Below are positions 48,806 to 58,288 of a stretch of 64,000 bases of DNA, piece by piece. The translations under genes and the position numbers were made by a program. The stretch's first letter is position 1; the number at the start of each line of letters is the position of its first letter. This DNA is from an uncultured Clostridia bacterium. Lineage in GTDB: Bacteria; Bacillota; Clostridia; Oscillospirales; Acutalibacteraceae. Below the pieces are notes generated by a model. It was not told the origin of the DNA. It did no database searches and was given only the letters and a program-made list of their open reading frames with translations. The stretch is from the NCBI GenBank assembly GCA_947631855.1, contig CANRMX010000002.1:1-64000 (forward strand), given 5' to 3'.

Positions 48806-49068
48806 CAAAAACGCCCCCTGCCAACGCAGAGGGCGAATCACTTCGCGGTACCACCTCAGTTCACCGGGGCCTCACGGCCACGGCCTTTACGGGCACGATC
48901 ATGCCCTGGCGGTGTAACGCCCGCCAAACGGCCGCTCCTACTGGACAAACGCCTTTCAAAGCGGCGGCTCGGGAAGGTAACTTCAGCGGCAGCCGCGCGC
49001 CCGCTTCCACCAACCGCGGGCTCTCTGTGCCGGAGGGCAGCGCCTACTTTCTTTCCGTCATTGCCGAT
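48806..49068 (-). promoter_or_regulatory. T-box riboswitch controlling tyrS
   Basis: T-box core AGGTGGTACCGCG (48844-48856) then CGCCCTCTGC..GCAGGGGGCGTTTTT terminator; AGAGAG and GGTTGGTG Stem I motifs; candidate specifier UAC in GAAGUUACC. Confidence 0.93.
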
Positions 49069-49074
49069 GCTCGT

Positions 49075-49104
49075 ATTATACGGCGGCAAACCAAAAATGT
49101 CAAG
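49075..49104 (-). promoter_or_regulatory. Promoter of T-box-tyrS
   Basis: minus strand TTGACA-17-TATAAT. Confidence 0.9.
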
Positions 49105-50758
49105 CCTTTTGGAGCATTTCCTCGGCCATTTGCAGCTGCAGCGGGGTGATGCTGTCACCGCCGATGATCCGGGCCAGTTCCTGCTTGCGGCCTTGGAAAT
49201 CCAGCGGCTCCACCCGGGTGTAGGTGCGCTCGCCCTCCACCCGCTTCACGATCCGCAGGTGATTGTCCGCCAGGGCGGCGATCTGCGCCAGATGGGTGAT
49301 GCACAGCACCTGCCGGTTCTGGGCCACCTGTTTCAGCTTCTGCCCCACCTTGGCTGCCGGCGCGCCGCTGACGCCGGTATCCACTTCGTCGAAGATCAGC
49401 GTGTCCACGCCGTCTTTTCCTGCCAGAACGGTCTTAATGGCCAACATGATCCGGGACAGTTCGCCGCCGGAGGCGATCTTCGACATGGGCCGGGGCGGTT
49501 CCCCTTTGTTGGCGGAGACGAGGAACTGGATCTTGTCGCAGCCCATGGTGTACAGCGGCACCCGCTGGATCTCCGGCAGGAACTCGATGCCCGGCATATT
49601 GAGAAACGCCAGTTCTTTCTTCACCTGCTCCGTAAAGCCGCCTGCCGCTTTCCGCCGCCGGTTGGAGAGCTCCCGGGCCAGTTCAATGGCCTTCCGCTTT
49701 TCCGCCTCATACTCGGCCTCCATCCGTTCCCGTTCCTCATCGGAGAACTCGATCTGGTGCAGCTGGCTTTTGCAGTTTGCCAGAAAATCCAGCATTTTTT
49801 CTTCGCTGTCGCCATATTTCAGCCCCAGTCGGTACAGCAGGTCCAGCCGATCCTCGATGCTCTCCAGCGCCTCGGGGTCAAAGTCGGTGGAAATGCCGGA
49901 CAGCGCGCTGTCCACGTCCTCCAGCAGATATTCCGCCTCCCGCAGCTTGCCCGCGGGGCTTTCCAGTTCCGGCAGATAGGCCGCGGCCTTTTCCAGCTCA
50001 CCGGCGGAGAGAGAAACCCCCGAAAGCAGCCCGTCGGTGGAATCGTCTCCCAGCAGTAGCCCGCGCACCCGCTCCAGGGCCCCGGCGATCCGCTCGCTGT
50101 TGCGAATGGCGTCCCGCTGCCGGGCCAGCTCCTCCCGCTCGCCGGGATGGACGTCGGCGGCCTCCAGCTCGTCGATCTGGTACCGCAGCAGATCGATCCT
50201 CCGGGCCTTCTCGCCCTCGTCGGCGTTCAGGGCTTCCAAGTCGCGCTGCAATTCCCGCAGCCGGCGATAGCTGGCCTGATAGTCCTCCAGCAGCGCCTCC
50301 AGCCCGGCGAATTTATCGATATAAGTCATGTGTATCTCCGGCGACAGCAGCTCATAGCTCTCGTGCTGGCCGTGGATGGAGATGAGTCTGGGCCCAATCT
50401 CCCGCAGCATGGCGGCGGTGACCGGCGCGCCGTTGCACCTGCACAGGGCCCGGCCCTCCGCCCGGATGTCCCGCTGGATCAGCAACGTGTTGTCCTCCTC
50501 CCGAGGGATGGACAAACTGTCCAGCATGGCCAGGGTATCGGCGTCCAGCTCCGAGAATAGCGCGGAAACCGACGCCTCCCGGGCGCCTGTCCGCACCAGA
50601 TCTCTGGAGGCCCGTTCCCCCAAAACCGCGTGGATGGCGTCGATGATGATGGATTTGCCCGCGCCGGTCTCGCCGGTCAGCACCGTAAAGCCTCCCGACA
50701 ACTGGATGGAGGCCCGCTCGATCACTGCGATGTTGTTGATGAAAAGCTGCTCTAACAC
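49100..50758 (-). CDS. recN: DNA repair protein RecN
   Basis: MLEQLFINNIAVIERASIQLSGGFTVLTGETGAGKSIIIDAI, FDEVDTGVSG. Confidence 0.96.
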   Translation of the reverse strand: MLEQLFINNIAVIERASIQLSGGFTVLTGETGAGKSIIIDAIHAVLGERASRDLVRTGAREASVSALFSELDADTLAMLDSLSIPREEDNTLLIQRDIRAEGRALCRCNGAPVTAAMLREIGPRLISIHGQHESYELLSPEIHMTYIDKFAGLEALLEDYQASYRRLRELQRDLEALNADEGEKARRIDLLRYQIDELEAADVHPGEREELARQRDAIRNSERIAGALERVRGLLLGDDSTDGLLSGVSLSAGELEKAAAYLPELESPAGKLREAEYLLEDVDSALSGISTDFDPEALESIEDRLDLLYRLGLKYGDSEEKMLDFLANCKSQLHQIEFSDEERERMEAEYEAEKRKAIELARELSNRRRKAAGGFTEQVKKELAFLNMPGIEFLPEIQRVPLYTMGCDKIQFLVSANKGEPPRPMSKIASGGELSRIMLAIKTVLAGKDGVDTLIFDEVDTGVSGAPAAKVGQKLKQVAQNRQVLCITHLAQIAALADNHLRIVKRVEGERTYTRVEPLDFQGRKQELARIIGGDSITPLQLQMAEEMLQKA

Positions 50759-50763
50759 CTAAA

Positions 50764-51216
50764 TCACCTGCTGATCATCTTCCGAAATTCGTCCTGGGTC
50801 TCCACGGCCGCCGCCGCTGTCCGGCACACGATGAAGATGGTATCCTCTCCGGCCAGCGTCCCCACAAAATTCGGCCAGCGCACTGCGTCCATGGAGGCGC
50901 ACACCGCCTGGGCCATGCCCGTCATGCACTTGATGACCACCATGTTCTGGGCGGCCTCCACGGAAAGCACCGAGTCGGAAAACAGCGCGTAGAATTTGGA
51001 CGATATATCGCCGGTCCCGGCAGCCCCGGCGGAATATTTATATTTCCCGTCCGGAGAGAGGGACTTCACCAGCCGCAGCTCCTTGATATCCCGGGAGACC
51101 GTGGCCTGGGTGACCTCAAAGCCGTCCTCTTTCAGGTAGCGCAGCAGCTCCTCCTGGGTGTCGATCTCGTGCTCCCGGATGAGCTCCAATATCCGGGCAT
51201 GACGCCGTGTTTTCAT
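50764..51216 (-). CDS. argR: Arginine repressor ArgR
   Basis: RHARILELIREHEIDTQEELLRYLKEDGFEVTQATVSRDIKELRLVK. Confidence 0.95.
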   Translation of the reverse strand: MKTRRHARILELIREHEIDTQEELLRYLKEDGFEVTQATVSRDIKELRLVKSLSPDGKYKYSAGAAGTGDISSKFYALFSDSVLSVEAAQNMVVIKCMTGMAQAVCASMDAVRWPNFVGTLAGEDTIFIVCRTAAAAVETQDEFRKMISR

Positions 51217-51253
51217 GCTTCATCTTCCTTCCTGTATATGATCCTCCAACCCC

Positions 51254-52090
51254 TCAGCGGGTGCTGATGAGTTTGCGGTCCAGTACCTCGAAAAAGCTCC
51301 GATCTTTCAGGCGGATAAACCTTGCCGACCGCCGGGAGCGGGAGAATTTCAGCATATCCCCTTCCCGAAGCGCCACCGGAGCGTCGCCATCCACCGTGAG
51401 AAACAGCCGGCCGGTGTTCTGCGGGATCGCCACGATCAAGCGGGTATCGCCGCCAAAAACCAGGCTGCGGTTGAAAAAGGCGTGAGGGCAGATGGGCGTG
51501 TACACCAGGCACTGCATATCCGGCTGGATCACCGGCCCGCCTGCCGACAGCGAATAGGCGGTGGATCCGGTGGGCGTCGCCACCAGAAAGCCGTCCGCCC
51601 GGCACCGGAATGCCCTGCCCTGGCCCAGGTCCATTTCGTAGTCGATGAGCCGGGCCAGTTCGCCGGAGATCACCGCGTCGTTGAGGGCACGATAGGTGGT
51701 CTTTTTCCCCATGGAAACCAGCTGCACCGACAGCATCAGCCGCGGTTCCTCGTAGTAATCGTCGGTCAGGAGCTTCGTCAGCAGGGGCAGCTCGCCGCGC
51801 TCCAACCCCGCCGTAAAGCCCAGCGTCCCGGCGTTCACGCCCAGAATGGGCTTATCCAGAGAGGCGGCCAGCTTCGCCGTGTGGATGATCGTGCCGTCTC
51901 CGCCCACCGCGATCAAGAGGTCGCAGTCCCGCAGCCGGCTCAGGGCGGTGCGGGTATATGCGACGTTTCGCATGGGCAGGGAATCCCTGTGCACAAACGT
52001 ACAGCCCTTTTCGCCCAGCAGTTCCATGATCTCCTGCCCGCAGGCCAGAGCTTCGGGCTTTTCCAGATTTGGCATCAGAGCGATCTTCAC
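51254..52090 (-). CDS. nadK: NAD kinase
   Basis: LIAVGGDGTIIHTAKLA, ILGVNAGTLGFTAG, DGFLVATPTGSTAYSLSAGGPV. Confidence 0.95.
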   Translation of the reverse strand: MKIALMPNLEKPEALACGQEIMELLGEKGCTFVHRDSLPMRNVAYTRTALSRLRDCDLLIAVGGDGTIIHTAKLAASLDKPILGVNAGTLGFTAGLERGELPLLTKLLTDDYYEEPRLMLSVQLVSMGKKTTYRALNDAVISGELARLIDYEMDLGQGRAFRCRADGFLVATPTGSTAYSLSAGGPVIQPDMQCLVYTPICPHAFFNRSLVFGGDTRLIVAIPQNTGRLFLTVDGDAPVALREGDMLKFSRSRRSARFIRLKDRSFFEVLDRKLISTR

Positions 52091-52112
52091 CGCCGTCCCT
52101 CCTTTTGTCCTG

Positions 52113-52919
52113 TCAGCGGTCCAGCGCCTGATGGGACGCTTCCACCACCGCTTCCGCCGGGAGCATCTCCGGCGACAGCGCCGGACAGCCGCTTTTTTTC
52201 AGATAGATCAAATATTCGATATTGCCCTCCGGCCCCTTCACCGGCGAATAGGTCAGCCCCAGCACGGCGTAGCCGTTGTCCAGTGCAAAGGCTTCGATCC
52301 GTTCGATCACTTCCCGGTGCACGTCCTTGGCCCGCACCACGCCCTTTTTGCCCACTTTCTCCCGGCCCGCCTCAAACTGTGGCTTGATCAGGCACACGGC
52401 CCGGCCGCCCGGTTTCAGCAGGGTGTGCAGCACCGGCAGCAGCAGGGTCAGGGAGATAAAGGAAACGTCGATGGAGAAAAAATCGATCTCCTCCGGGATC
52501 TCCTGCCGCGTCAGGTACCGGGCATTGGTGCGCTCCAGATTCACCACCCGGGGGTCGTTGCGCAGTTTCCAGTCCAGCTGGCCGTAGCCCACGTCCACCG
52601 CATAGACTTTTTCCGCGCCGTTTTGCAGCATGCAGTCGGTGAATCCTCCAGTGGACGCGCCCACGTCCATGCAGGTCAGGCCGTGCAGTTCCAGTCCAAA
52701 GGATTTCATGGCCTTTTCCAGCTTCAAGCCGCCCCGGCTGACATAGGGCAATCCTCTGCCCCGCACCTCCAGCGCGGTCTCCTCGGGATACAGGTCTCCC
52801 GGCTTGTCGGCTTTTTGATTGTCCGCATAGACGATCCCCGCCATGATCAGCGCCTTGGCTTTCTCCCGGCTCTCCGCAAGGCCCTGGGCCGCCAGCAGCA
52901 CATCAAGCCTTTTCTTCAC
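52113..52919 (-). CDS. tlyA: TlyA family rRNA methyltransferase/putative hemolysin
   Basis: KKRLDVLLAAQGLAESREKAKALIMAG S4 domain, DVGASTGGFTDCMLQNGAEKVYAVDVGYGQLDWKLR. Confidence 0.93.
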   Translation of the reverse strand: MKKRLDVLLAAQGLAESREKAKALIMAGIVYADNQKADKPGDLYPEETALEVRGRGLPYVSRGGLKLEKAMKSFGLELHGLTCMDVGASTGGFTDCMLQNGAEKVYAVDVGYGQLDWKLRNDPRVVNLERTNARYLTRQEIPEEIDFFSIDVSFISLTLLLPVLHTLLKPGGRAVCLIKPQFEAGREKVGKKGVVRAKDVHREVIERIEAFALDNGYAVLGLTYSPVKGPEGNIEYLIYLKKSGCPALSPEMLPAEAVVEASHQALDR

Positions 52920-54795
52920 GGGGCGCGGCCTCCTTTTCTCCGGGTAGATTTTCCAAAATCATCTGCGCCATCCCCTGACGGGTCAGGCCCAGCTTTTCCA
53001 GGGAGCGGAACATGGGCGCGTGCGGGATAAAGGGTTCCTCGATAGCCCGGAGATGATACGCGCCTGTAAAGCCGTTCTGCTTTAATAGATATGCAAAATG
53101 CTCGCCGATCCCACCCATGCGCACCCCTTCTTCAAAGAAGAAAACCGCCTTTGCGCCCGTCGCCTCCGCGGCTGCGGCAAGGTCCACGGGGATGATCCGG
53201 TTCAGCTTGATCAGCTTGATTTTGATGCCCTGTTCCGCCAGATCTTCCACCGCCTGGGCCGCAAAGGAGAACAGGCGGCCATAGGTCACCACGCACAGCG
53301 GGGCGTCCGCCGGGCCGAAGGTGCTGATTGGGTCGGCGGTGGGCTGAAAATCCTTCGGCAGATACAGCTCTTTGCCCCGGGGATACCGCACGGCGCAGAG
53401 GCCAGCGCCCTTTTGCACCAAATAGGTCAGCTGCACGCGCAGTTCGTCAAATCCCGCAGGAGAATAGACGGTGGCATTGGGCACGGTCTGCAAAAACGCC
53501 GCGTCGAACACGCCCTGATGGGTCACGCCGTCCTCTCCCACCACGCCGGCCCGGTCGATGGCCAAAATCACTTTCGTGCCCTGAATGGCCACGTCGTGGA
53601 TCAGCTCGTCGTAGGAGCGCTGCAAAAACGTGGAGTACACTGCGAACACCGGCAGCATCCCGCCGGCGGCCAATCCTCCGGCAAAGGTGACGCCGTGTTC
53701 CTCGGCAATGCCCACATCGAAAAAGCGGTCGTGATACAGCATGTGGAAATCGGTGAGCCCCGTGCCGTCCCGCATGGCGGCGGTGATGGCGCAGATGCGC
53801 TCGTCCTGCTCCGCCAGCGCGCACAACGTCTCCCCGAACACATCCGAAAAGCTGGTGTGATGGGCTCCCGGCTCGCCGGTGGACACGTTGAAGCCCGGCA
53901 GACCGTGGTAGATGCTGGGGTCCTGCTCCGCGTACTGGTAGCCCTTTCCTTTGTAGGTGCGCACATGGATCAACACCGGGCGCTGCACCAGCTTGGCGCT
54001 TTCAAAGGCTTCCCGCAGGCTGTTGATGTCGTGGCCGTCAAAGGGGCCGTAGTAGGCGAAGCCCAGATCTTCAAAGATGGTGGAGTGATACAGAGTGCGC
54101 TTCACCGCATCCCGAACGCTCCGCAGGCCCTTGGACACCGCCCCGCCGATCAAAGGGAGCTTCAGCAGTCCGGCCTCCAGATTGTTTTTGGTGCGGATGT
54201 AGCCCGGCTTCGTGCGGATATAGGTGAGGTACCGGGCCATGGAGCCCACGTTGCGGGAGATGGACATATTGTTGTCGTTAAGCACCACGATCAGATTCCG
54301 CCGCATCCGCCCGGCGTTGTTGATCCCCTCGTATGCCAGGCCGCCGGTCAGCGCGCCGTCCCCGATCACCGCCACCACATGGCCGTCCCGGCCCAGAAAG
54401 CGGTTGGCCTCCGACACGCCCAGCGCCATGGAGATGGAGGTGCTGCTGTGGCCGGTGGTAAAGGGGTCGTAGGGGCTTTCCTCCCGGTTGGGGAATCCCG
54501 ATAACCCGCCGTCCGTGCGGATGGTGCCAAACTGTGCATACCGGCCCGTCAGCAGCTTATAGGGGTAGCTCTGGTGGCCCACGTCCCAGATCACGCTGTC
54601 CTTGGGGGGATCGAAAGCCAGCCCCAGGGCGACGGTCAGCTCCACCACGCCCAGATTGGAGGCCAGATGGCCCCCATTATCCGACACGGTTTCAATGATC
54701 GTTTCCCGCAATTCTTCGCATAGAGCGGTCAGCTCGTCCTCGGTGAGCTTGTGCAGATCCTTGGGCGAGGTGATCCCTTCCAACAGCTTTCCCAT
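52903..54795 (-). CDS. dxs: 1-deoxy-D-xylulose-5-phosphate synthase
   Basis: GHLASNLGVVELTVALG, WDVGHQSYPYKLLTGR, GDGALTGGLAYEGINNAG, DRAGVVGEDGVTHQGVFD. Confidence 0.97.
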   Translation of the reverse strand: MGKLLEGITSPKDLHKLTEDELTALCEELRETIIETVSDNGGHLASNLGVVELTVALGLAFDPPKDSVIWDVGHQSYPYKLLTGRYAQFGTIRTDGGLSGFPNREESPYDPFTTGHSSTSISMALGVSEANRFLGRDGHVVAVIGDGALTGGLAYEGINNAGRMRRNLIVVLNDNNMSISRNVGSMARYLTYIRTKPGYIRTKNNLEAGLLKLPLIGGAVSKGLRSVRDAVKRTLYHSTIFEDLGFAYYGPFDGHDINSLREAFESAKLVQRPVLIHVRTYKGKGYQYAEQDPSIYHGLPGFNVSTGEPGAHHTSFSDVFGETLCALAEQDERICAITAAMRDGTGLTDFHMLYHDRFFDVGIAEEHGVTFAGGLAAGGMLPVFAVYSTFLQRSYDELIHDVAIQGTKVILAIDRAGVVGEDGVTHQGVFDAAFLQTVPNATVYSPAGFDELRVQLTYLVQKGAGLCAVRYPRGKELYLPKDFQPTADPISTFGPADAPLCVVTYGRLFSFAAQAVEDLAEQGIKIKLIKLNRIIPVDLAAAAEATGAKAVFFFEEGVRMGGIGEHFAYLLKQNGFTGAYHLRAIEEPFIPHAPMFRSLEKLGLTRQGMAQMILENLPGEKEAAPREEKA

Positions 54796-54831
54796 AAACC
54801 AACATCCCTTACGATTCCCGGACAGGCGGCG

Positions 54832-55692
54832 TTAAAGCCCCAGCCCATTCTGGAGTTTTGCGGCTGTCACCGTGTTTTTCATCAGCATGGCCACAGTCAT
54901 GGGGCCCACGCCGCCGGGCACCGGCGTGATAGCCGACGCCAGCGGCTCCACGGCGGCAAAGTCCACGTCGCCGCACAGCTTGCCGTTCTCGTCGCGATTC
55001 ATCCCCACGTCGATCACCACCGCGCCGGGCTTCACCATGTCCGCCGTCACAAAGCCCGCTTTTCCCACGGCGGACACCAGAATATCCGCCTCCCGGGCGA
55101 TTTGTGGCAGCTCCGCCGTGCGGCTGTGGCAGACCGTTACCGTGCCGTTTTGCCGGAGCAGCAGCATGGCCATGGGCTTGCCCACGATATTGCTGCGGCC
55201 CAGCACCACGCAGCGCTTCCCGGAAAGATCGTTCAGGCCGATGGAGTAAAGCAGCTCCCGGATGCCCGCCGGCGTGCAGGGGACGAATCTCGGTTCGCCC
55301 TGCATGAGCTTGCCCACATTGACCGGGTGGAAGCAGTCCACGTCCTTTTCGGGCAGGATGCTTTCGATGGCCACCGAGGAGTCCAGCCCATCGGGCAGGG
55401 GCAGCTGCACCAAAATGCCGCTCACCGCCGGGTCGCCGTTCAGTTCCCGGATGACCTTCGCCAGTTCCTGCTGGGAAACGCTGCCCGGCAGGAAGCACTC
55501 CCGGGAGTCGATGCCGGTGGCGGCGCAGGCGGTTTTCTTGTTGCGGATATAGACCTTGGACGCGGGATCGTCTCCCGCCAGCACCACCGCCAGGCAGGGC
55601 CGAATCCCCTGCTCCTTTAACGCCGCCACTTCCCCGGCCACTTCCTCCAGCACCCGGTTGGAGACGGCTTTTCCGTCAATCAGGACTGCCAT
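54832..55692 (-). CDS. folD: Bifunctional methylenetetrahydrofolate dehydrogenase/cyclohydrolase
   Basis: VLAGDDPASKVYIRNKKTAC, PCTPAGIRELL, VVLGRSNIVGKPMAMLLL, PVPGGVGPMTVAML. Confidence 0.97.
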   Translation of the reverse strand: MAVLIDGKAVSNRVLEEVAGEVAALKEQGIRPCLAVVLAGDDPASKVYIRNKKTACAATGIDSRECFLPGSVSQQELAKVIRELNGDPAVSGILVQLPLPDGLDSSVAIESILPEKDVDCFHPVNVGKLMQGEPRFVPCTPAGIRELLYSIGLNDLSGKRCVVLGRSNIVGKPMAMLLLRQNGTVTVCHSRTAELPQIAREADILVSAVGKAGFVTADMVKPGAVVIDVGMNRDENGKLCGDVDFAAVEPLASAITPVPGGVGPMTVAMLMKNTVTAAKLQNGLGL

Positions 55693-55713
55693 GTCCTCAC
55701 TTCCTTTTGCACC

Positions 55714-56808
55714 TTATTCTTCCCCGTTTGTTTCCGATTCCTGGACTTCCTCCGCCGGAGATTCCCCAGACTCGTCGACAGCCTCGGATTCCTCCTCCTC
55801 GCCCACATCCTCTGCGGGCGCATCTTTCGGATGATCCGGCTTGTCCGCCGGGGCGTTGCCGAAGATCGTGCTGAACCGCACCGCGTCTTCGTCCTCCCCT
55901 GCCGCCTCTGCGGATTTGGCCGCTTCAATGGCCGCGTCCGCATCTATCTCGGTATCCAGTAATCCCACGGCCTCCATCACTCGGGCGTCCCCGCAGCCGG
56001 TGAGGCCCGTCCTCCGCCGCAGGGCGATGAGCAGGATCACGCCGATCACCGCGCTGGTGCCGGCCAGCACCTGGGAGACCCGCAGCCCCGTATGGGGGAT
56101 CATCAAACTGTCGGTGCGCAGGCCCTCAATAAAGAACCGGCAGGCCCCGTACCAGACGATATACAAGAGGAAAGTCTGCCCGTCATAGCGGCGCAGTTTG
56201 AGATTGAAGAAATGCAGCAGCACAAAGCCCAGCAGGCACAGCAGCGATTCATAGAGAAAGCAGGGGTGCACGTTTGCGCCGGGCACCACCAGCTGGGTGT
56301 TGTCGCTGTACATTCCCCAGGGCAGGTCGGTGGCCGAGCCGAAGGCCTCCTGATTCACAAAATTCCCCCACCGGCCCACGCACTGGCCGATCAAAAATCC
56401 GATGACCGTCACATCCAGCACCGCCAGCACATGGAGCTTCCGGATCTTCGCCATCAGCCCGCCGAACACCAGCGCACCGATCACGCCGCCATAGATGGCC
56501 AGCCCGCCGTTATGGATGTTGAAGATCTCCATGGGATCGTTGCGATAGGTGTCGCCGGGGTAAAAGATCACATAGAACAGCCGGGCGCAGACCACCGCGC
56601 CGATCAGCCCCACCAGCACCGCGTCCAGCAGACGGTCCATATCGATATGCATCTTGCTGCTCATGCGCCAGGCGTAGAGGATCGCCAGCAGGAAGCCCAC
56701 GGCGATGATCACCCCATACCAGCGCACCTCAAAGGTGCCGATGGAAAAGGCCGTCTCGTTCACCGTAAACTGGAGCCCCAGCTTGGGGAATTCCACAACA
56801 TGCGTCAT
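55714..56808 (-). CDS. lgt: Prolipoprotein diacylglyceryl transferase
   Basis: EVRWYGVIIAVGFLLAI, HNGGLAIYGGVIGAL, GQCVGRWGNFVNQEAFG; long acidic C-terminal tail. Confidence 0.95.
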   Translation of the reverse strand: MTHVVEFPKLGLQFTVNETAFSIGTFEVRWYGVIIAVGFLLAILYAWRMSSKMHIDMDRLLDAVLVGLIGAVVCARLFYVIFYPGDTYRNDPMEIFNIHNGGLAIYGGVIGALVFGGLMAKIRKLHVLAVLDVTVIGFLIGQCVGRWGNFVNQEAFGSATDLPWGMYSDNTQLVVPGANVHPCFLYESLLCLLGFVLLHFFNLKLRRYDGQTFLLYIVWYGACRFFIEGLRTDSLMIPHTGLRVSQVLAGTSAVIGVILLIALRRRTGLTGCGDARVMEAVGLLDTEIDADAAIEAAKSAEAAGEDEDAVRFSTIFGNAPADKPDHPKDAPAEDVGEEEESEAVDESGESPAEEVQESETNGEE

Positions 56809-56989
56809 TTGATTTCCTCCTTAAACCGCAAAATCCACGGGGAAAATGACAATCGTTAGGCTTTATTATAGCACATACCGGCGGCTTTTGAAAGAGAAAC
56901 AGGAAAAATAAATCCGCTTCCTCGCTTTTTGCGAAAAAAAGAAGCCCGAACACGGTGTGTGCGCGGACTAAAAAGTGAACCGAGAAAAA

Positions 56990-57027
56990 TAGCAATCGGC
57001 AAACGCCTTTTGGCATTTGCCGATTGC
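56990..57027 (-). terminator. Terminator after tRNA-Phe
   Basis: minus strand GCAATCGGCAAATGCC AAAA GGCGTTTGCCGATTGC TATTTTTC. Confidence 0.85.
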
Positions 57028-57103
57028 TGGTGCCTCCGATCGGAATCGAACCAATGACACGGGGATTTTCAGTCCCCTGCTCTACCAACTGAGCTACAGA
57101 GGC
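57028..57103 (-). tRNA. tRNA-Phe (GAA)
   Basis: GCCTCTGTAGCTCAGTTGGTAGAGCAGGGGACTGAAAATCCCC...GGTTCGATTCC...GGAGGCACCA. Confidence 0.96.
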
Positions 57104-57108
57104 AAATA

Positions 57109-57185
57109 TGGCGACCCGGAACGGGCTCGAACCGTCGACCTCTAGCGTGACAGGCTAGCGTTCTAACCAACTGAACTACCGGGCC
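57109..57185 (-). tRNA. tRNA-Asp (GTC)
   Basis: GGCCCGGTAGTTCAGTTGGTTAGAACGCTAGCCTGTCACGCTAG...GGTTCGAGCCC...CGGGTCGCCA. Confidence 0.95.
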
Positions 57186-57214
57186 ATAAAGGAAGGTTCG
57201 GAAGCTGCATAAAT

Positions 57215-57291
57215 TGGTGGGGACAATAGGACTCGAACCTATGACCCCCTGCTTGTAAGGCAGGTGCTCTAACCAGCTGAGCTATGCCCCC
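57215..57291 (-). tRNA. tRNA-Val (TAC)
   Basis: GGGGGCATAGCTCAGCTGGTTAGAGCACCTGCCTTACAAGCAGG...GGTTCGAGTCC...GTCCCCACCA. Confidence 0.95.
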
Positions 57292-57363
57292 GCAACCAGT
57301 GCTGTCCTTGACGGCTCTACTATATTACAGGATTCAGCGCCGTTTGTCAAGCGATTTTTCAGA

Positions 57364-58287
57364 TTATTTTTCTTTTTTTGTCTGCCGCTGCGCCTCCGCC
57401 CGCCGGGCAAGGGCTTCCAGCTCCTCCCGGGAAAAATAATATTTCCGCCCGCAGTATTGGCAGACCGCCTCTGCCCTGCCCTGATCGTCCAGCGGCAGGG
57501 TGCGGATCTCCTGGGGCCCCAGCGTCAGCAGCGCCCCGGCAAAGCGTTCCTTGCTGCAATTGCAGGCGTACCGCACGGGCATCTCGTCCAGCACTTCCAC
57601 CGAGAAGCCCTCCAGCGCCTTGCGGCACATCTCCTCCGGGGAAATGCCCTTGGCCAGCATGGTGGTGACCGCTTCCAGCTTCCCGATGTTTTCCTCCAGC
57701 CGATCCGCAGCGGAATCGTCCGCGCCGGGCAGCAGCTGAATCAGCAGCCCACCGGCCAATAGCGCCCTGCCGGACTGCCGGTCGGTCAGCACGCCCAATG
57801 CGCACACGGTGGGCGTCTGCTCGCTCTGGGCATAATATTGGGTGATGTCCTCCGCAATCTCGCCGCTCACCAGCTCCACCTGCCCCACATAGGGCTCGCC
57901 GTGGCCCGTATCTCGAAACACCGCCAGACGGCCGTCGGCGCCCACCGCGCCGCCCACGTCGATCTTCCCGTCCCCACGGATGGGCAGCTCCACCTCCGCG
58001 TGATCCACATATCCGCGCACATTCCAGTCGGCGTCGGCAATCGCCACCAGAGTGCCCAGCGGCCCGCCGCCGTTGATCTTCAAAGTCACCGTCGCCCCGT
58101 CGATCTTCTGCATCGCCCCAAAGATTGAAGCCCCGGTCAGCAGCCGCCCCAGGGCCGCGCAGGCGGTCTTGGTCAGCCCGTGCACCTGCTGGGCCGTGCG
58201 CACGATGGTGGAAGAATCGATGGCGGAAGCGATCATGCTGCCGTCGGAAGTGATCATGCGAATGATTTTGTCCATGGGACACCTCAA
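57364..58287 (-). CDS. hslO: Hsp33 family redox chaperone
   Basis: TGASIFGAMQKIDGATVTLKINGGGPLGTL, CNCSKE...CQYCGRKYYF redox switch. Confidence 0.95.
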   Translation of the reverse strand: MRCPMDKIIRMITSDGSMIASAIDSSTIVRTAQQVHGLTKTACAALGRLLTGASIFGAMQKIDGATVTLKINGGGPLGTLVAIADADWNVRGYVDHAEVELPIRGDGKIDVGGAVGADGRLAVFRDTGHGEPYVGQVELVSGEIAEDITQYYAQSEQTPTVCALGVLTDRQSGRALLAGGLLIQLLPGADDSAADRLEENIGKLEAVTTMLAKGISPEEMCRKALEGFSVEVLDEMPVRYACNCSKERFAGALLTLGPQEIRTLPLDDQGRAEAVCQYCGRKYYFSREELEALARRAEAQRQTKKEK

Positions 58288-58288
58288 C

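Noticed and set aside
57359-58282. 307-aa ORF overlapping hslO in another frame of the same strand
   Set aside because: Same-strand frame-shifted shadow; Gly/Arg-rich, while hslO carries the Hsp33 signatures.
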